Shown: positions 9,488-19,474, counted from the stretch's first letter. The stretch is DNA of 64,000 nt from Anaerolineales bacterium UBA5195 (GCA_002412925.1 DHVZ01000027.1:1-64000), one strand, 5' to 3'. A program made the numbers and translations. The notes: a model not told the origin generated them from the sequence alone.

Positions 9488-10522
9488 TTACTTTTCACTC
9501 AAATTCTCTGGCAGAACTGTGCCAGATGGAAGCCGGCGGGCGAAATGAAACGGCTCCTGACTTTCAAGACAGCGATAAATGATTGAAAGCGCGGGGGCGA
9601 GCCAGAAGACCGACAGGTTGCGGCGTGCCTTTTGAGCATAAATCCCCTGCCCATTGGCAGCCAGTTTCAATTCTGTACGAGAGGCATCAAGCTCTTGGCG
9701 CCGTAAAAGCTGTAATCCACGGGCATAATGGAGTAATGTTTGTCTTTCGGCAGAATCCGCTTCGGCGGTGGGCACTCGCATGATTTTTTGATACTCGTTT
9801 TGCCAGTCAGTTCTCTCGTGACCAAGCCGAAGGCGTTCGGAATGTAGCTTCAAACTCAGTTGGATTAACGCCAGTTGGCGTGAATTTGCCCCTGATGAAA
9901 TACCACCTACCGAGCGCCAATAGTAATACCCCAGCGCAGTGCACATTCCCAATCGGGTCTTTTCGCTCATGCGCAGCCACAGGTCGAAATCTTCGGCATA
10001 TGAGCCGCGATAGCCTCCCAGCTTTTGAAAGACATCCGCACGCAACAGGACGGATCCATGCACGAAAGGATTCATTCCCTGTATGAGATAATGATTCAGG
10101 CGCTTATCCTCGTCTGGGAGTTCGAGAGAAAATAATGGGCCCAATACCGGGTCGATAAACCAAGTCCAGGCGCCGCACAACCCGGTTCCTGGGTGTGTCT
10201 CGAGATAATGAACCTGATTTTCAAGCCGGGATGGTTCGCTGGCGTCATCCGCATCTTGCCGGGCCAGATATTTCCCTTGTGCCAGTTCTGCTGCCCGGTT
10301 AAGCACTTTCCCAAGCGCTCCGGCATTCGGCTGGTGAAAAACATGGAAGCGTGTGTCGGTTCTGGCATATCTATCCAGCAACTCTCCAGAGCCGTCGGTT
10401 GAACCGTCGTTGATAGCAATCACCTCAAAATCAGTGAAAGTCTGCGCTGACAGGCTGCGCAGGGCGCGCGACAGGTCGGGCAGGGCATTGTAAACTGGTA
10501 AGAGCACGGAAATAGTCGGCAT
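9488..10522 (-). CDS. Glycosyltransferase family 2
   Basis: 344 residues. The N-terminal 220 residues form a classic GT-A domain: SVLLPVYNA (5-13), NDGSTDGS (38-45), a metal-binding DADD at 90-93, and a late YAEDFDLW segment with the probable catalytic Asp. The C-terminal 120 residues are helical and not recognised. It is expected to add a sugar to the growing lipid-linked unit, inverting configuration. It starts four bases from the stop of the upstream GT4 gene. Confidence 0.87.
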   Translation of the reverse strand: MPTISVLLPVYNALPDLSRALRSLSAQTFTDFEVIAINDGSTDGSGELLDRYARTDTRFHVFHQPNAGALGKVLNRAAELAQGKYLARQDADDASEPSRLENQVHYLETHPGTGLCGAWTWFIDPVLGPLFSLELPDEDKRLNHYLIQGMNPFVHGSVLLRADVFQKLGGYRGSYAEDFDLWLRMSEKTRLGMCTALGYYYWRSVGGISSGANSRQLALIQLSLKLHSERLRLGHERTDWQNEYQKIMRVPTAEADSAERQTLLHYARGLQLLRRQELDASRTELKLAANGQGIYAQKARRNLSVFWLAPALSIIYRCLESQEPFHFARRLPSGTVLPENLSEK

Positions 10523-10525
10523 AGG

Positions 10526-11713
10526 TTATTCAAGGAGGCGGTCAAAGAGCTGACGATGAGCTTGGATAAATTTAGCCAGCGGGAATTGTTCCACTGCGCG
10601 TTGCCGGGCAGCTTCGGAATAACTCAACTGGTTTTCCCATATTCTGACGACGGCTTCGGCCATTAATTGAGGGCTGGGCAGGCTAATCTTATCCCAACTT
10701 TGCTCTACTTCGATTCCAATCCCCGCCTCAGGCCCAACCAATTCTGGAACACCCCCGCTGGCAGAATAAACCACCGGCAGACCGGAAGCCAGCGCTTCTG
10801 AGATAAGATTGGGGGAAGGGTCGTTGTATTTGGTGTGAAGCAATAGATCAGCGCGTTGAAAAATCTTGGGCGCGTCATTTTGAGAGTATGTACCAGTAAA
10901 CTCTACGTGATCTTCGAGATCGAGTTCGCGCAGGGTGCGGTTGGCAATATCCTTTGAAATGAGTTGGTTTTCGCCCCAGAGTTTGCCTGTCACGATCAAA
11001 CGGGCGGTCGGCAAAACAGCAAGGATTTGTTTTAATACCTGCAGAGCAGTTTCAAATCGGTATTGTTCGTATTGATTGCCACCAAGCAGGAGTACCGGCC
11101 CTGGACGATTGACTTGTTTTTTGAGAGGTTGATACAGATCAAGATCAACAGGGTTGTAAATAATTTGTGCCGGGGATTCGGGGCTCCCTAAAAACTTCTC
11201 TGCGCTATTTCGACAAAACTTGCTTTGGAAAATAATAAAATCGGCTTGTTGATAAACGGCTCGCATCTTCCGATTGGGTTCTTCCCAGCCCGGGCCGTGC
11301 CAGGCCGGGTATGCCACACCATTTTGATTCAGGATGATTTTCAGGCCATTTCGTTTAGCGATTCGGACGATGTCTGTCTTGGCAACATGGTCAACACTGC
11401 TGACGGTGTAGAGCAAGCTGGCTTGCGGAAAGGTGTGTGGGAAATGCTCTGCGAGGAAAGTCAGCTTGACAGCTCCTCCGCGCGCAACTTCGCTGCGCAG
11501 GGCAGGGCGCTGGGGGAACTGATTGGTCAAGTAACAGACTGAAATTCCTGAAGCGAGATGAAGCGCGGCGGCATTTTTCCTTGTGCGCAGGCGCTCCGGG
11601 CAGATGCGCAGTGAGCGCGCCAAAGGCAATAGGGGCCCCAGAATGGATCTCAAACCGCTTTTCAGGCGGGAAATCAGGCGAGCGGTTCGCATTCTGCCCA
11701 AAGGTCTCCCCAA
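10526..11713 (-). CDS. Glycosyltransferase family 4
   Basis: 395 residues of GT-B fold. The N-terminal half is basic for the first 50 residues and then enters a Rossmann fold. The C-terminal donor domain shows IYNPVDL, a VLLLGGNQYEQYR strand, and SPNLISEALASGLPVV. The usual E-x7-E is replaced by D-x7-E (D of NDPSPN), which occurs in some GT4 branches. The first ATG overlaps the upstream methyltransferase by 40 bases; a second Met at residue 8 (start 11692) shortens this to 19. It is likely to work with the other transferases in repeat-unit assembly. Confidence 0.83.
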   Translation of the reverse strand: MGRPLGRMRTARLISRLKSGLRSILGPLLPLARSLRICPERLRTRKNAAALHLASGISVCYLTNQFPQRPALRSEVARGGAVKLTFLAEHFPHTFPQASLLYTVSSVDHVAKTDIVRIAKRNGLKIILNQNGVAYPAWHGPGWEEPNRKMRAVYQQADFIIFQSKFCRNSAEKFLGSPESPAQIIYNPVDLDLYQPLKKQVNRPGPVLLLGGNQYEQYRFETALQVLKQILAVLPTARLIVTGKLWGENQLISKDIANRTLRELDLEDHVEFTGTYSQNDAPKIFQRADLLLHTKYNDPSPNLISEALASGLPVVYSASGGVPELVGPEAGIGIEVEQSWDKISLPSPQLMAEAVVRIWENQLSYSEAARQRAVEQFPLAKFIQAHRQLFDRLLE

Positions 11714-12435
11714 CGAATTTCTTCTGAGATAATTTTTAAGCCAGCTTTTTCCATTTCATTTGCAAAGATGGCTGGGGAATATTCAAGAACATGAGTCTGG
11801 TCCAGGAAAGGCGACAACCCTAATTCGCGCTTGAGCGCCACATAATGTGTCCGCTCAAGTGTGGGGACGCGGATGAGAAACTTCTTTGGTCTGAAGCGTT
11901 TCGTCAGTTCGCGCAGAAACTCTACCCTGGTGCTTAAGTGTTCCAAGACGCTGGAAAGTACCACGACATCGACCGTGGGAATGTCGGGAATATCTTTGAA
12001 GACATCTCCGTGAATAAAGCGGAGGTTGGGGTTTTGATACCTTGACTGTGCAAATTCGATACTATCTTGATCTAAATCGATCCCTAAAACTTTTGATTTC
12101 GTCTGCGAAGCGATTGCGTTGGCTACCGTGCCTCGCCCGCAGCCTAAATCCAATACGCTGGATTCAGCTGGAATGCGAGTATAAAAAAAAGAATGAATCC
12201 CATCCATTAATTCATGCTTGATGTGAACGCCATTTCCCCAGCGAATAGCCTGCATATCGATGGCGGTTGCGACATAATCGTAAATCTCAAGCATCCATTG
12301 CACTGATTCGCGAGGGGCGGCTGGTTCCTCGGCCAGAATCATTGTTTTGATAATCGCCTGGCGTAAACCGCGCGGCAGTAAATAGTATCCAGCACGGCTG
12401 GCGAACCAGTGCAAGCGCTGCTTTAGTCTTCCCAT
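11674..12435 (-). CDS. SAM-dependent class I methyltransferase
   Basis: 253 residues from the start chosen here. A longer reading frame (to 12570) would overlap the upstream GT4 gene by 148 bases and begin with a low-complexity basic stretch, so I place the start at the ATG giving MGRLKQRL, which overlaps that gene by only 13 bases. Motif I is SSVLDLGCGRGTVA (about residues 92-105), then an acidic loop GIDLDQDS, and VVVLSSVLEHL as the post-II motif. It probably methylates a sugar hydroxyl, or caps a glycan, in the polysaccharide locus; the acceptor is unknown. Confidence 0.82.
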   Translation of the reverse strand: MGRLKQRLHWFASRAGYYLLPRGLRQAIIKTMILAEEPAAPRESVQWMLEIYDYVATAIDMQAIRWGNGVHIKHELMDGIHSFFYTRIPAESSVLDLGCGRGTVANAIASQTKSKVLGIDLDQDSIEFAQSRYQNPNLRFIHGDVFKDIPDIPTVDVVVLSSVLEHLSTRVEFLRELTKRFRPKKFLIRVPTLERTHYVALKRELGLSPFLDQTHVLEYSPAIFANEMEKAGLKIISEEIRWGDLWAECEPLA

Positions 12436-13517
12436 TCTACAAAACCTTTCATAAAGTTCCGCCACAAGGGCAGTTGCGCGGGATAGGCATTTGCCTCTGC
12501 GGTGGCGCGGCCGTTTTGGAGCACGCCCTCGAGCGCCATCCCCTGATTTTGATGAACATGCTGCGCCCATTGGGCCAAGCTATTCACATCCTCAACTGCT
12601 GTCATCCAGCCATTTTGCCCATGTCGGACAAGATCCATTGCCTGACCTACGCGCGTGGTAACGAGCGGCACCCCCGAAGCCATTGACTCGAGTACTGCCT
12701 TCGGGCCGCCCTCCTGGCGTGAAGTGACCAGGTATAAATCCAATGCCGGGAACAAGCGTCCCACTTCTGGGTAGGTTTTCAGATATAAGTGTTTGTAGGG
12801 AATGCCAAGCCGTTCCAATCCTTTTTTCACATAACCGCGGGCCGGACCGGTCAGGACGACGAACAGCTCAGGGATGGAAGGTTTTAGCACTTCCAGCGTC
12901 TGGATGAAGACATCTGGCCCTTTGATCAGTTTTGGCTCCAGCCCTTCTCCCCACCCGTTGCCGTCTTTCTGGAACGAGCCAACCACGAAGGCCCCCTCGG
13001 GGATGCCGAGGCGGGCGCGCTCCTGCTGGCGCAGTTCGGCGTTTCGATAGTGGAAAAAGGATAGGTTAACGCCGATTGGGATCAGGTGGACTTTAGAAGG
13101 GTCAATCCCGGTTTGCAGGACGGCCTCGCGCATTTCCGAGTGGGAAACCTGGATGCGGCTCAAGTGCTCGTGATTACGCCAAAGCCCAGCAAATACCGCA
13201 TCGAAGGTTTTGTCGCCAGTCTTTGGCAAGCCATGAAATAATGAAAAGCCGATTCGATGGGGGGTGTTGAGCCAGTTGTCACCAGCCAGAAAGAACTGAC
13301 CGGCCATGAAAATTGCCTGGGGTGTGGCGCTGTGATTCCAATATCTTGAGACAGTGCGAATCCCAAGTTGCCTGGCAATTTCCCGCAGTTCCCTGATTTC
13401 CCAATCTAATACCCATTCCGCGCTGTCACCAGCCAGGATCAGACGCGAATAAGCTGGCCAACGCGAACTCAGGTTGCGGATTCCGGATTTGATCAAATTT
13501 TTACCAAAGGTTAGCAT
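12423..13517 (-). CDS. Glycosyltransferase family 4
   Basis: 364 residues. The donor domain carries VGSFQKDG, LVTSRQEGGPKAVLESMASG and an intact E-x7-E pair within EGGPKAVLE, followed by VPLVTTRVGQAMDLV. The N-terminal acceptor domain is short and lacks the usual glycine loop. It should be a retaining sugar transferase of the cytoplasmic assembly line. Three bases separate its start from the stop of the next gene upstream, so both are probably on one message. Confidence 0.85.
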   Translation of the reverse strand: MLTFGKNLIKSGIRNLSSRWPAYSRLILAGDSAEWVLDWEIRELREIARQLGIRTVSRYWNHSATPQAIFMAGQFFLAGDNWLNTPHRIGFSLFHGLPKTGDKTFDAVFAGLWRNHEHLSRIQVSHSEMREAVLQTGIDPSKVHLIPIGVNLSFFHYRNAELRQQERARLGIPEGAFVVGSFQKDGNGWGEGLEPKLIKGPDVFIQTLEVLKPSIPELFVVLTGPARGYVKKGLERLGIPYKHLYLKTYPEVGRLFPALDLYLVTSRQEGGPKAVLESMASGVPLVTTRVGQAMDLVRHGQNGWMTAVEDVNSLAQWAQHVHQNQGMALEGVLQNGRATAEANAYPAQLPLWRNFMKGFVEWED

Positions 13518-13519
13518 GG

Positions 13520-14518
13520 CTAGATGATTTCCAGTGTTTTTAAGTAGAGTGTTGTCACTTCAACGAGGGATAGTGTTTCAATTCGAGACTGGTAAGCTTC
13601 ATAATTGACAGCCATTTGAGCCAGGAGCCCGGGGATCTCTTCGGGCGAGTCGAATCCCAGGCCTGCCCCTTTGACAATTTCAGGATGACCGCCGCTTTTC
13701 AAGTAGATGGCCGGGCAGCCGCAGTTAAGTGCCTCGAGCAGGGAATTGGAACAGGGGTCGTCCTGGCTGGCGGTCAGGTAGAGGTCATGCTGACGCAGAT
13801 AATTAGCGAGTTGCGTTGAAGGCACCGGTGCCACCTGGTGGATATGTTTGAATTGTACCGGGGAACGACCAACAAAGGTGAAATCAAAGCGTTCCCAGTC
13901 CAGGTGCTCGTCTAGCCAGGCATAGACAGTTGCGCCTTTCTTGGGGTTGTCTGACCAACTGGCGGCAATCAGGCGGATTTTACGTTCGCGGGAAAAAGGC
14001 GCGCGGCTTTGAGGGTGAAAAATATCTGGATCGACAGCGTTGAGAATCACAGTCGGGTCTCTGAATTCCAGACCCAGATCGAGATGCTTTTCCTGGCTGT
14101 AGCGCGACTGGAAGATGGTTTTATCAGCAAACTGCTGATTCATTTGCCAGATCCGCTGATCAACGCCTTCGTTGCGCCCGCGGTAAACGTCAATTGGCCC
14201 ATCGACGCGGTGAACATAAATGACCGCGTTGCGTCGCAGCCGCCGCAGCCGATTTTCATCAAAATTAAATGAGTTGAACAGACAGGCCTGTGTGGTGCGA
14301 GAAATGGAGTTGTTTTCTACTCTCAAGCCTCGCGCTTCGGCTTCGTGCCAGAGCGCGCGTAAAAACTGATGGCCACCGCCGGCTGGAGGCGGAGCGAACT
14401 GGTGAAAAATGGATAAATCAGCGGATTGGAATTGACCCTTGGCTAAGGAAAAATAGTCATCCAGTGTCTGCAAGTTATTTTTGGCGAGGTTTCGCAACGT
14501 AGTCAGTAATTCAGCCAT
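13520..14518 (-). CDS. GT4-like glycosyltransferase, divergent
   Basis: 332 residues. The first 40 residues are helical and not typical of the family. Then come FHQFAPPPAGGGHQFL (a GGG loop in place of the usual GT4 glycine loop), ILNAVDPDIFHP, and DLYLTASQDDPCSNSLLEALNCGCP. The last has D-x7-E instead of E-x7-E. This matches a GT-B transferase with an altered active site that is still likely to function. The substrate is unknown. It sits between a GT4 gene and a methyltransferase in the locus. Confidence 0.75.
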   Translation of the reverse strand: MAELLTTLRNLAKNNLQTLDDYFSLAKGQFQSADLSIFHQFAPPPAGGGHQFLRALWHEAEARGLRVENNSISRTTQACLFNSFNFDENRLRRLRRNAVIYVHRVDGPIDVYRGRNEGVDQRIWQMNQQFADKTIFQSRYSQEKHLDLGLEFRDPTVILNAVDPDIFHPQSRAPFSRERKIRLIAASWSDNPKKGATVYAWLDEHLDWERFDFTFVGRSPVQFKHIHQVAPVPSTQLANYLRQHDLYLTASQDDPCSNSLLEALNCGCPAIYLKSGGHPEIVKGAGLGFDSPEEIPGLLAQMAVNYEAYQSRIETLSLVEVTTLYLKTLEII

Positions 14519-14556
14519 TCTGTGTCAAACTCCGAGATTCCGCAGGGATCTGATGT

Positions 14557-15246
14557 TCACTTAATGGCCTTCACAAAATAACCAGTCGTAAATTTCTGCC
14601 AGATAGGATTCGACCAAGCTGGCCGGGATAAATCTAGCAAACAAAGGGTTTGGGCGAGCCAGGAAAGTGAGCGACGTAAGATTTTCTTGTGTATACCCTG
14701 TCCAGCAATGCCAGGAATGCCAATTTCCAGCAACATGCCGAGAGTCCCTAAATATCCACCCATGGACGTGATCTCTAGCAACGAGAATTTGTGGAATAAA
14801 ATCCGTAGCCCATCTGCCGTGAAACGTTGGAAGTCGTGTGGGTCAGCGTGAATGGGATAAATAAACGGGACAGAGATAAAGGCTGTGCCCCCTGGCCGCA
14901 AGAGCCGATAGATTTCATCTGCGCAGGCGGCGGGAGTTTCCAAATGTTCCAATACTTCTGTGCAGATAATCACATCAGCGCACTCGCCCTTGAATGGCAT
15001 CCTGGAGACATCGCCGAAGATGTTTGGGCGAGTCTTCATCTCCAGGTTGACATACCACCAAGCTAGAGCATTTTCTTCGGGTGGGTGAAAAATCCCACGC
15101 TTGTTTTCCTTTTTTCCACCCATGTCAATGACTTTGCCGCGCATTTCGGTGGAGTAGCTTTCGAGGCTGCAATCTAACCACAAACGGCGATAAGAGACCA
15201 GGGTATTTAACTTGATACTCTCCTTGGATGGCCGTGCGATTCTCAT
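14557..15246 (-). CDS. SAM-dependent methyltransferase (Methyltransf_11-like)
   Basis: 229 residues. Motif I appears as GKVIDMGGKKEN, motif II as ADVIICTEVLEHLETP, and motif III as LRPGGTAFISVPF. This motif order is that of Methyltransf_11-type enzymes. The long hydrophobic stretch near residues 165-180 could attach it to the membrane. It is the second methyltransferase in the polysaccharide locus and may methylate a sugar or terminate chain growth; the target cannot be read. A weak AGGAT lies about eight bases upstream of the start. Confidence 0.8.
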   Translation of the reverse strand: MRIARPSKESIKLNTLVSYRRLWLDCSLESYSTEMRGKVIDMGGKKENKRGIFHPPEENALAWWYVNLEMKTRPNIFGDVSRMPFKGECADVIICTEVLEHLETPAACADEIYRLLRPGGTAFISVPFIYPIHADPHDFQRFTADGLRILFHKFSLLEITSMGGYLGTLGMLLEIGIPGIAGQGIHKKILRRSLSWLAQTLCLLDLSRPAWSNPIWQKFTTGYFVKAIK

Positions 15247-15267
15247 GGTTGTAATCCTAGGTTCACG

Positions 15268-16794
15268 TTACTGCTTGAATAATGACAGACTTTGTCGCAC
15301 GCGGTCGATCAAGATGGCTCGTATGTCTGGGGAAAGCACCATGAACCACCCAATGCCCAGGGCAAGCGTGCCGATTCCAACGGCATAGGTGAAGAACCCC
15401 AGCCAGTTTTCCGCCTGGATGCGTGGTTCAATCCAATAAGCCAGCGCAAAAGTGACGCTCACAACCAGGAGTGGGCGAGCCAGATCTTTAATCAGACCCA
15501 AAGAGATAGAAGGTATTCGTTGTTGGATCAGTACCCAGGCTGTGATCAGTAGCAGGAGATTTCCGGCTGCCAGGCCGATGGCCATACCGCCAATCCCAAC
15601 CATCTTGAGCAGAATGGTCCCGCTAACGATCGCGATGAAGCCCGCGATAAATAGCGCCCAGGCTTTTTCGCGCATAAATAGCATGGCATCCACAATGGTG
15701 AGATCAATGCGGGTCAGGAAAGTCAGCGTTACGCTGATGACGAGGAACAGCGTTAGAAACGTCCCTCCGTAATAATCTTTTCCCAGCCAGAGAGTCAAAA
15801 AAGATTTATTCAATGAGATGATGCCTGTTCCCAGGACGGTCATAGAAAATATCATCAGGAAGTACATTTCCTTGCGAATGCTGGAAACACGTCCCCAGTC
15901 TTTTTGCCCGCACAATCCAACCAATCCAGCGGTTCCGGCGCCAACGATCTGATAGATCGGCTCACCGATCATGCGTAGGACAACACCGCTGGTAGTGTAT
16001 GCGGCGGCAATAGCTGGCTTGAGAATTGCACCTACCAGTAAGGTGTCTGTAGAGTAAAGAAGCAGATTAGCGACCAGGGAGAATGATAGCCAGCCGCCGG
16101 TTTTTGCGAAAAAAGCGAATTCGACACTTGTTGGTTTTTTGGCCGCGATCCAAGGGATTGCCTTTCGAGCAACCCAAAAGCGCCCCACGCTGATCAGCAT
16201 AATATTAGCCATGGTGGCGATTGCCAGACCTGGAAGTCCCCATCCCATCCAGACAGCCCACCCGCTTAATAGACTTCCGATTAGCACAGTCGCAGTATTG
16301 ACACCCATACCCGCGTAATCCAGATTCTGGGCTTTAAGAATATGCATTGGAATGGATAAAACGCGGTCGAGAACGCTGTTAAACAGCAGAACGATCAAGG
16401 CGACCCTGATGCCTGCCATGTTTTCAGATCCGGCGTGAATGATGTTGGGTAGCAACCAGACCAGACCGATCCCAAAAGCAATAGTAATCGGCAGGCTGAG
16501 CCCCAAGAGAATTAATGTGGAGCCAATCAGGCGTTGTTTTTCTTCTGTATCATTCTCCCGGTATTGCCGGAGACTAAGCAGAAAGCGCAGTGAAGTAGTT
16601 GCGCGTAATTCTGTTAGCGAGAAATATCCGAGCATTTGTTGGAGCATTCCCCATGCGCCATAAAGGTTTGGCCCAAGCCCTCGAATAATAATGGGAGTGA
16701 TAAAAAAACCGGTCAGAAATTCTGCGGCCTGTACAACCAACGTACTAATCAGGGTAAGCAGTGCTCGTTGGGTGAGAGATAAGTTTTTCAGCAT
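15268..16794 (-). CDS. Wzx-type polysaccharide flippase (MOP superfamily)
   Basis: 508 residues from the chosen ATG (MLKNLSL); an upstream GTG at 16851 would add 19 residues of non-membrane sequence. About twelve to fourteen hydrophobic helices run the whole length, with a first helix pair (TPIIIRGLGPNLYGAWGMLQ) characteristic of polysaccharide exporters of the MOP superfamily. The function would be to flip lipid-linked repeat units from the inner to the outer face of the cytoplasmic membrane. It is the only transporter in the locus, so export depends on it or on genes outside the window. Confidence 0.86.
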   Translation of the reverse strand: MLKNLSLTQRALLTLISTLVVQAAEFLTGFFITPIIIRGLGPNLYGAWGMLQQMLGYFSLTELRATTSLRFLLSLRQYRENDTEEKQRLIGSTLILLGLSLPITIAFGIGLVWLLPNIIHAGSENMAGIRVALIVLLFNSVLDRVLSIPMHILKAQNLDYAGMGVNTATVLIGSLLSGWAVWMGWGLPGLAIATMANIMLISVGRFWVARKAIPWIAAKKPTSVEFAFFAKTGGWLSFSLVANLLLYSTDTLLVGAILKPAIAAAYTTSGVVLRMIGEPIYQIVGAGTAGLVGLCGQKDWGRVSSIRKEMYFLMIFSMTVLGTGIISLNKSFLTLWLGKDYYGGTFLTLFLVISVTLTFLTRIDLTIVDAMLFMREKAWALFIAGFIAIVSGTILLKMVGIGGMAIGLAAGNLLLLITAWVLIQQRIPSISLGLIKDLARPLLVVSVTFALAYWIEPRIQAENWLGFFTYAVGIGTLALGIGWFMVLSPDIRAILIDRVRQSLSLFKQ

Positions 16795-16984
16795 TATTGG
16801 AAGGTTTGCCTTCTTGAAACGTTTATAACCAATGATTGAATTACAAAACACTTTTTATAGATGTGTCTGGCTGTGATTGACGCGGAGCAATTTTTAAATA
16901 CCGTGACTATGTTGGGTAAGACTATTAAGGGTAATTTCGGGCCAGAAGAATTGAGTTTATCATAGGCTGACTCGGGCAGAGACT

Positions 16985-17749
16985 TTAGATTTTGTCACCA
17001 GTTGACTTTGGCTCAAATTGTTGAAAGCGGTGTATGCTTGAATGGTGCAGCCAGAATTTAAACAGAACTCCTAATATACCGAATCCGTAAATTACACTCC
17101 TTCTGAAGTTGATAGAAGAGGCTTCTGGGAAATAGCGTGTCACAATCGGAACTTCCTGGAAAGTTAAATTACAGCACATTCCTTGAGCGATAATTTCCGT
17201 ATCGAACACGAAATCATCGCTATTTTCTTCCAGGCGCAAAGTTTGGATATACCGACGTGAATATGCACGAAAACCTGAATGAATTTCGGTTAGGTAGCGT
17301 TTGAAAACGAGGTTGGCCGCAGCTGTAAGCAAAACATTGGCTACGTATTTCCACCACGGCATCCCCCCTTCGAGAGGACGTCCACCAAGCATTCTCGAGC
17401 CGAAGACAGCATCAGCCTCGTTGTCTAAGAGGGGGCGAACCATGTGCGGAATAACCGTCGCATCATATTGGTGATCCGGATGCAGCATAACAATGATATC
17501 TGCCCCTAGCGCCAAGGCTTCGCGATAACAGGTTTTTTGATTACCACCGTAGCCTCTATTTTGGGGGTGAACAAATACAATCAATCCGGCTTGTTTGGCT
17601 ACTTCCACCGTGTTATCTTTCGAGGCATCATCCACTAAAATGATATGTTTTTGGTATTCTGGCGGAATTTCTTCGAGCGTGCGGAGTAAAGTTTTGGCCG
17701 CGTTATAAGCTGGAAGGATGATGACAATTTTCTTCTCATTTTGTTGCAT
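16985..17749 (-). CDS. Polyprenyl-phosphate glycosyltransferase (GT2, DPM1-like)
   Basis: 254 residues from the ATG at 17749, which is preceded by a GGAG box at good spacing; a longer frame up to 17827 lacks such a site. Motifs are IILPAYNAAKTL, LVDDASKDNT, the acidic LHPDHQYD and FGSRMLGGRP, then a hydrophobic pair near KYVANVLLTAAANLVF. This is the pattern of dolichyl/polyprenyl-phosphate sugar synthases that load a sugar on a lipid carrier for GT-C enzymes. Three GT-C-like membrane proteins in the locus would be its natural users, an inference from context. Confidence 0.82.
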   Translation of the reverse strand: MQQNEKKIVIILPAYNAAKTLLRTLEEIPPEYQKHIILVDDASKDNTVEVAKQAGLIVFVHPQNRGYGGNQKTCYREALALGADIIVMLHPDHQYDATVIPHMVRPLLDNEADAVFGSRMLGGRPLEGGMPWWKYVANVLLTAAANLVFKRYLTEIHSGFRAYSRRYIQTLRLEENSDDFVFDTEIIAQGMCCNLTFQEVPIVTRYFPEASSINFRRSVIYGFGILGVLFKFWLHHSSIHRFQQFEPKSTGDKI

Positions 17750-17905
17750 ATAATCTCCGATGAAAACATAACCCATTATTTGTCGAAATTGGTTCGTCAA
17801 ATCCTGAGAATGATGATTGAGTGCCAAAACGACAAGATTGCAGGCATATTGGCAGGCGGATTTTAACCCAGGTTAGCTAGAATTCGATTGTTTTGAGACG
17901 CCTGT

Positions 17906-19474
17906 TTAGGCCATTCCATTATTCCGACTTTGATTGCGCTGAACAAAGTATTTGATCATATCCGCAAGCCCTACCACCCCGAATAAAATTATCAATGGAT
18001 CGAACCTGGCGCGCATAATGAAGATTGAACCAAACCCCAGCATCGGGTAAAAGATTATCACAAGGCATGTCCCTAAAAACATTGCAAGTAATATCTTTTG
18101 ACGTGTCGGGTAGACAAAAAAGCCTACAATACCGGCGATGAGCCAGACAATTGGAGGTGGATACCGCAAGGAAATCCCGTTAAGCCAGATCGCGATCTGA
18201 ACGGAACCATCGCGATCTGGCAACATCTCCTGATAGCGGATTAGTTTTTTTTGTAGTTCATCTGTTTGGCGCTGAATTTTCGAATCCTGTATCTGCAAAA
18301 CAATGGAATTTGGATCAGGCAGAGCGCGTACATCTGGCGATGAGCTGCTTGCCCAAAAATATGAGCGTGGGATTTTCTCCCCTTCTGTTGGTACTGGCAA
18401 CCCTTTTTCATCAAGCGGCACAACCGACTCTTTCCTGAATTTGGTGGCTACTGGCCATTCAGGGTTGAACAATAACATTCCGCCAGCCGACTTGATGTAA
18501 TCCCAGAAAAAGGGCATCGGGTGAGCCATAACCGCTTCTATGCCAACTTTCCTGAGCTGGCTATAATCCGAATTCCACCCGTAGTATTGGTCTGAGAGCG
18601 GTACGAGATCCCAGAACATCCTTTCTTTTCCTTGCGAGAAAAATATCTCGGCGTTGATGCCATACGATACATATGGTTCTTTGGTCAACAATTGTGTTGA
18701 AACTAACTTCGCCAAGTCTGCTGAAGCCGGACCGTTATCAGCATGCACAATATGTGAGATGGTAAACGCACGCTCCAATGGCATTTGCGCTTTTTCTCCG
18801 CGTGCAACGGCGAAATCGTCATAACGAACATAGTTGTATGTTGACCATAGTAACAAAAGAATTACGGCGGTCCCGAGCAAAGCGGTAGTGAATTGAATCT
18901 TTTCCCGCAGTGTAGCGCTTAGAAGAACGAATGGACTGATCGACAGGATTAGCAGTGCCATGCTGTCAGGTCTCGAAAGCGTGGCCAAAACGCAAATTAA
19001 GCCTAACAAAATAAATTTTCTGGTGGTTGGTACGGCCATTGCGTTAAAAAAGAGTGCACACCAGAGCAGTAAGAGGAAGGTGGCGGGCGGTTCGGAAGCT
19101 ACAACGTGGAAAAGTGAACCAAATGCAGGGTAAAAAATTACCAGTATTGCAGCTATCAGGCCAACCTTTCGGCTATATTTCATGCCTAAGCTGTAAATAC
19201 ACAGGATTGAGATACAGTACAAAATTGCGGAAAGAACTTCAGTAAACAGATTCCCGAACAAGGTGAGCGGTATCCCATAAAGAATGGGAGCCACTGGTGT
19301 TCTGCGCAGCATGAGCAATTGATAGGCGGGTTGCTTTGACCACATATCAAGATAATAAATTATGTAATTCAGTCCGTCACGGCCAAGATGTAGGGGCCAC
19401 GCCAGGCTTTGTACATAAAAAGCCAAGCAAGAGAGCGTACTTAAAACCAGCAAATCTAATTTTCTGCTTTTCAT
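17906..19474 (-). CDS. ArnT/GT39-like membrane glycosyltransferase
   Basis: 522 residues: about ten membrane helices in the first 220 residues and two or three more near the C-terminus, with a soluble region of about 200 residues between. The first loop holds GRDGLNYI with the acidic residue expected of GT-C enzymes, and an ASEPP motif follows the fourth helix. It is predicted to use a polyprenyl-phosphate sugar on the outer membrane face. It is the first gene of the minus-strand locus, with the divergent promoter region 19475-19837 in front. Confidence 0.7.
   Translation of the reverse strand: MKSRKLDLLVLSTLSCLAFYVQSLAWPLHLGRDGLNYIIYYLDMWSKQPAYQLLMLRRTPVAPILYGIPLTLFGNLFTEVLSAILYCISILCIYSLGMKYSRKVGLIAAILVIFYPAFGSLFHVVASEPPATFLLLLWCALFFNAMAVPTTRKFILLGLICVLATLSRPDSMALLILSISPFVLLSATLREKIQFTTALLGTAVILLLLWSTYNYVRYDDFAVARGEKAQMPLERAFTISHIVHADNGPASADLAKLVSTQLLTKEPYVSYGINAEIFFSQGKERMFWDLVPLSDQYYGWNSDYSQLRKVGIEAVMAHPMPFFWDYIKSAGGMLLFNPEWPVATKFRKESVVPLDEKGLPVPTEGEKIPRSYFWASSSSPDVRALPDPNSIVLQIQDSKIQRQTDELQKKLIRYQEMLPDRDGSVQIAIWLNGISLRYPPPIVWLIAGIVGFFVYPTRQKILLAMFLGTCLVIIFYPMLGFGSIFIMRARFDPLIILFGVVGLADMIKYFVQRNQSRNNGMA

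Noticed and set aside
12436..12570. Longer N-terminus of the methyltransferase
   Set aside because: It would overlap the upstream GT4 gene by 148 bases with a basic low-complexity stretch.
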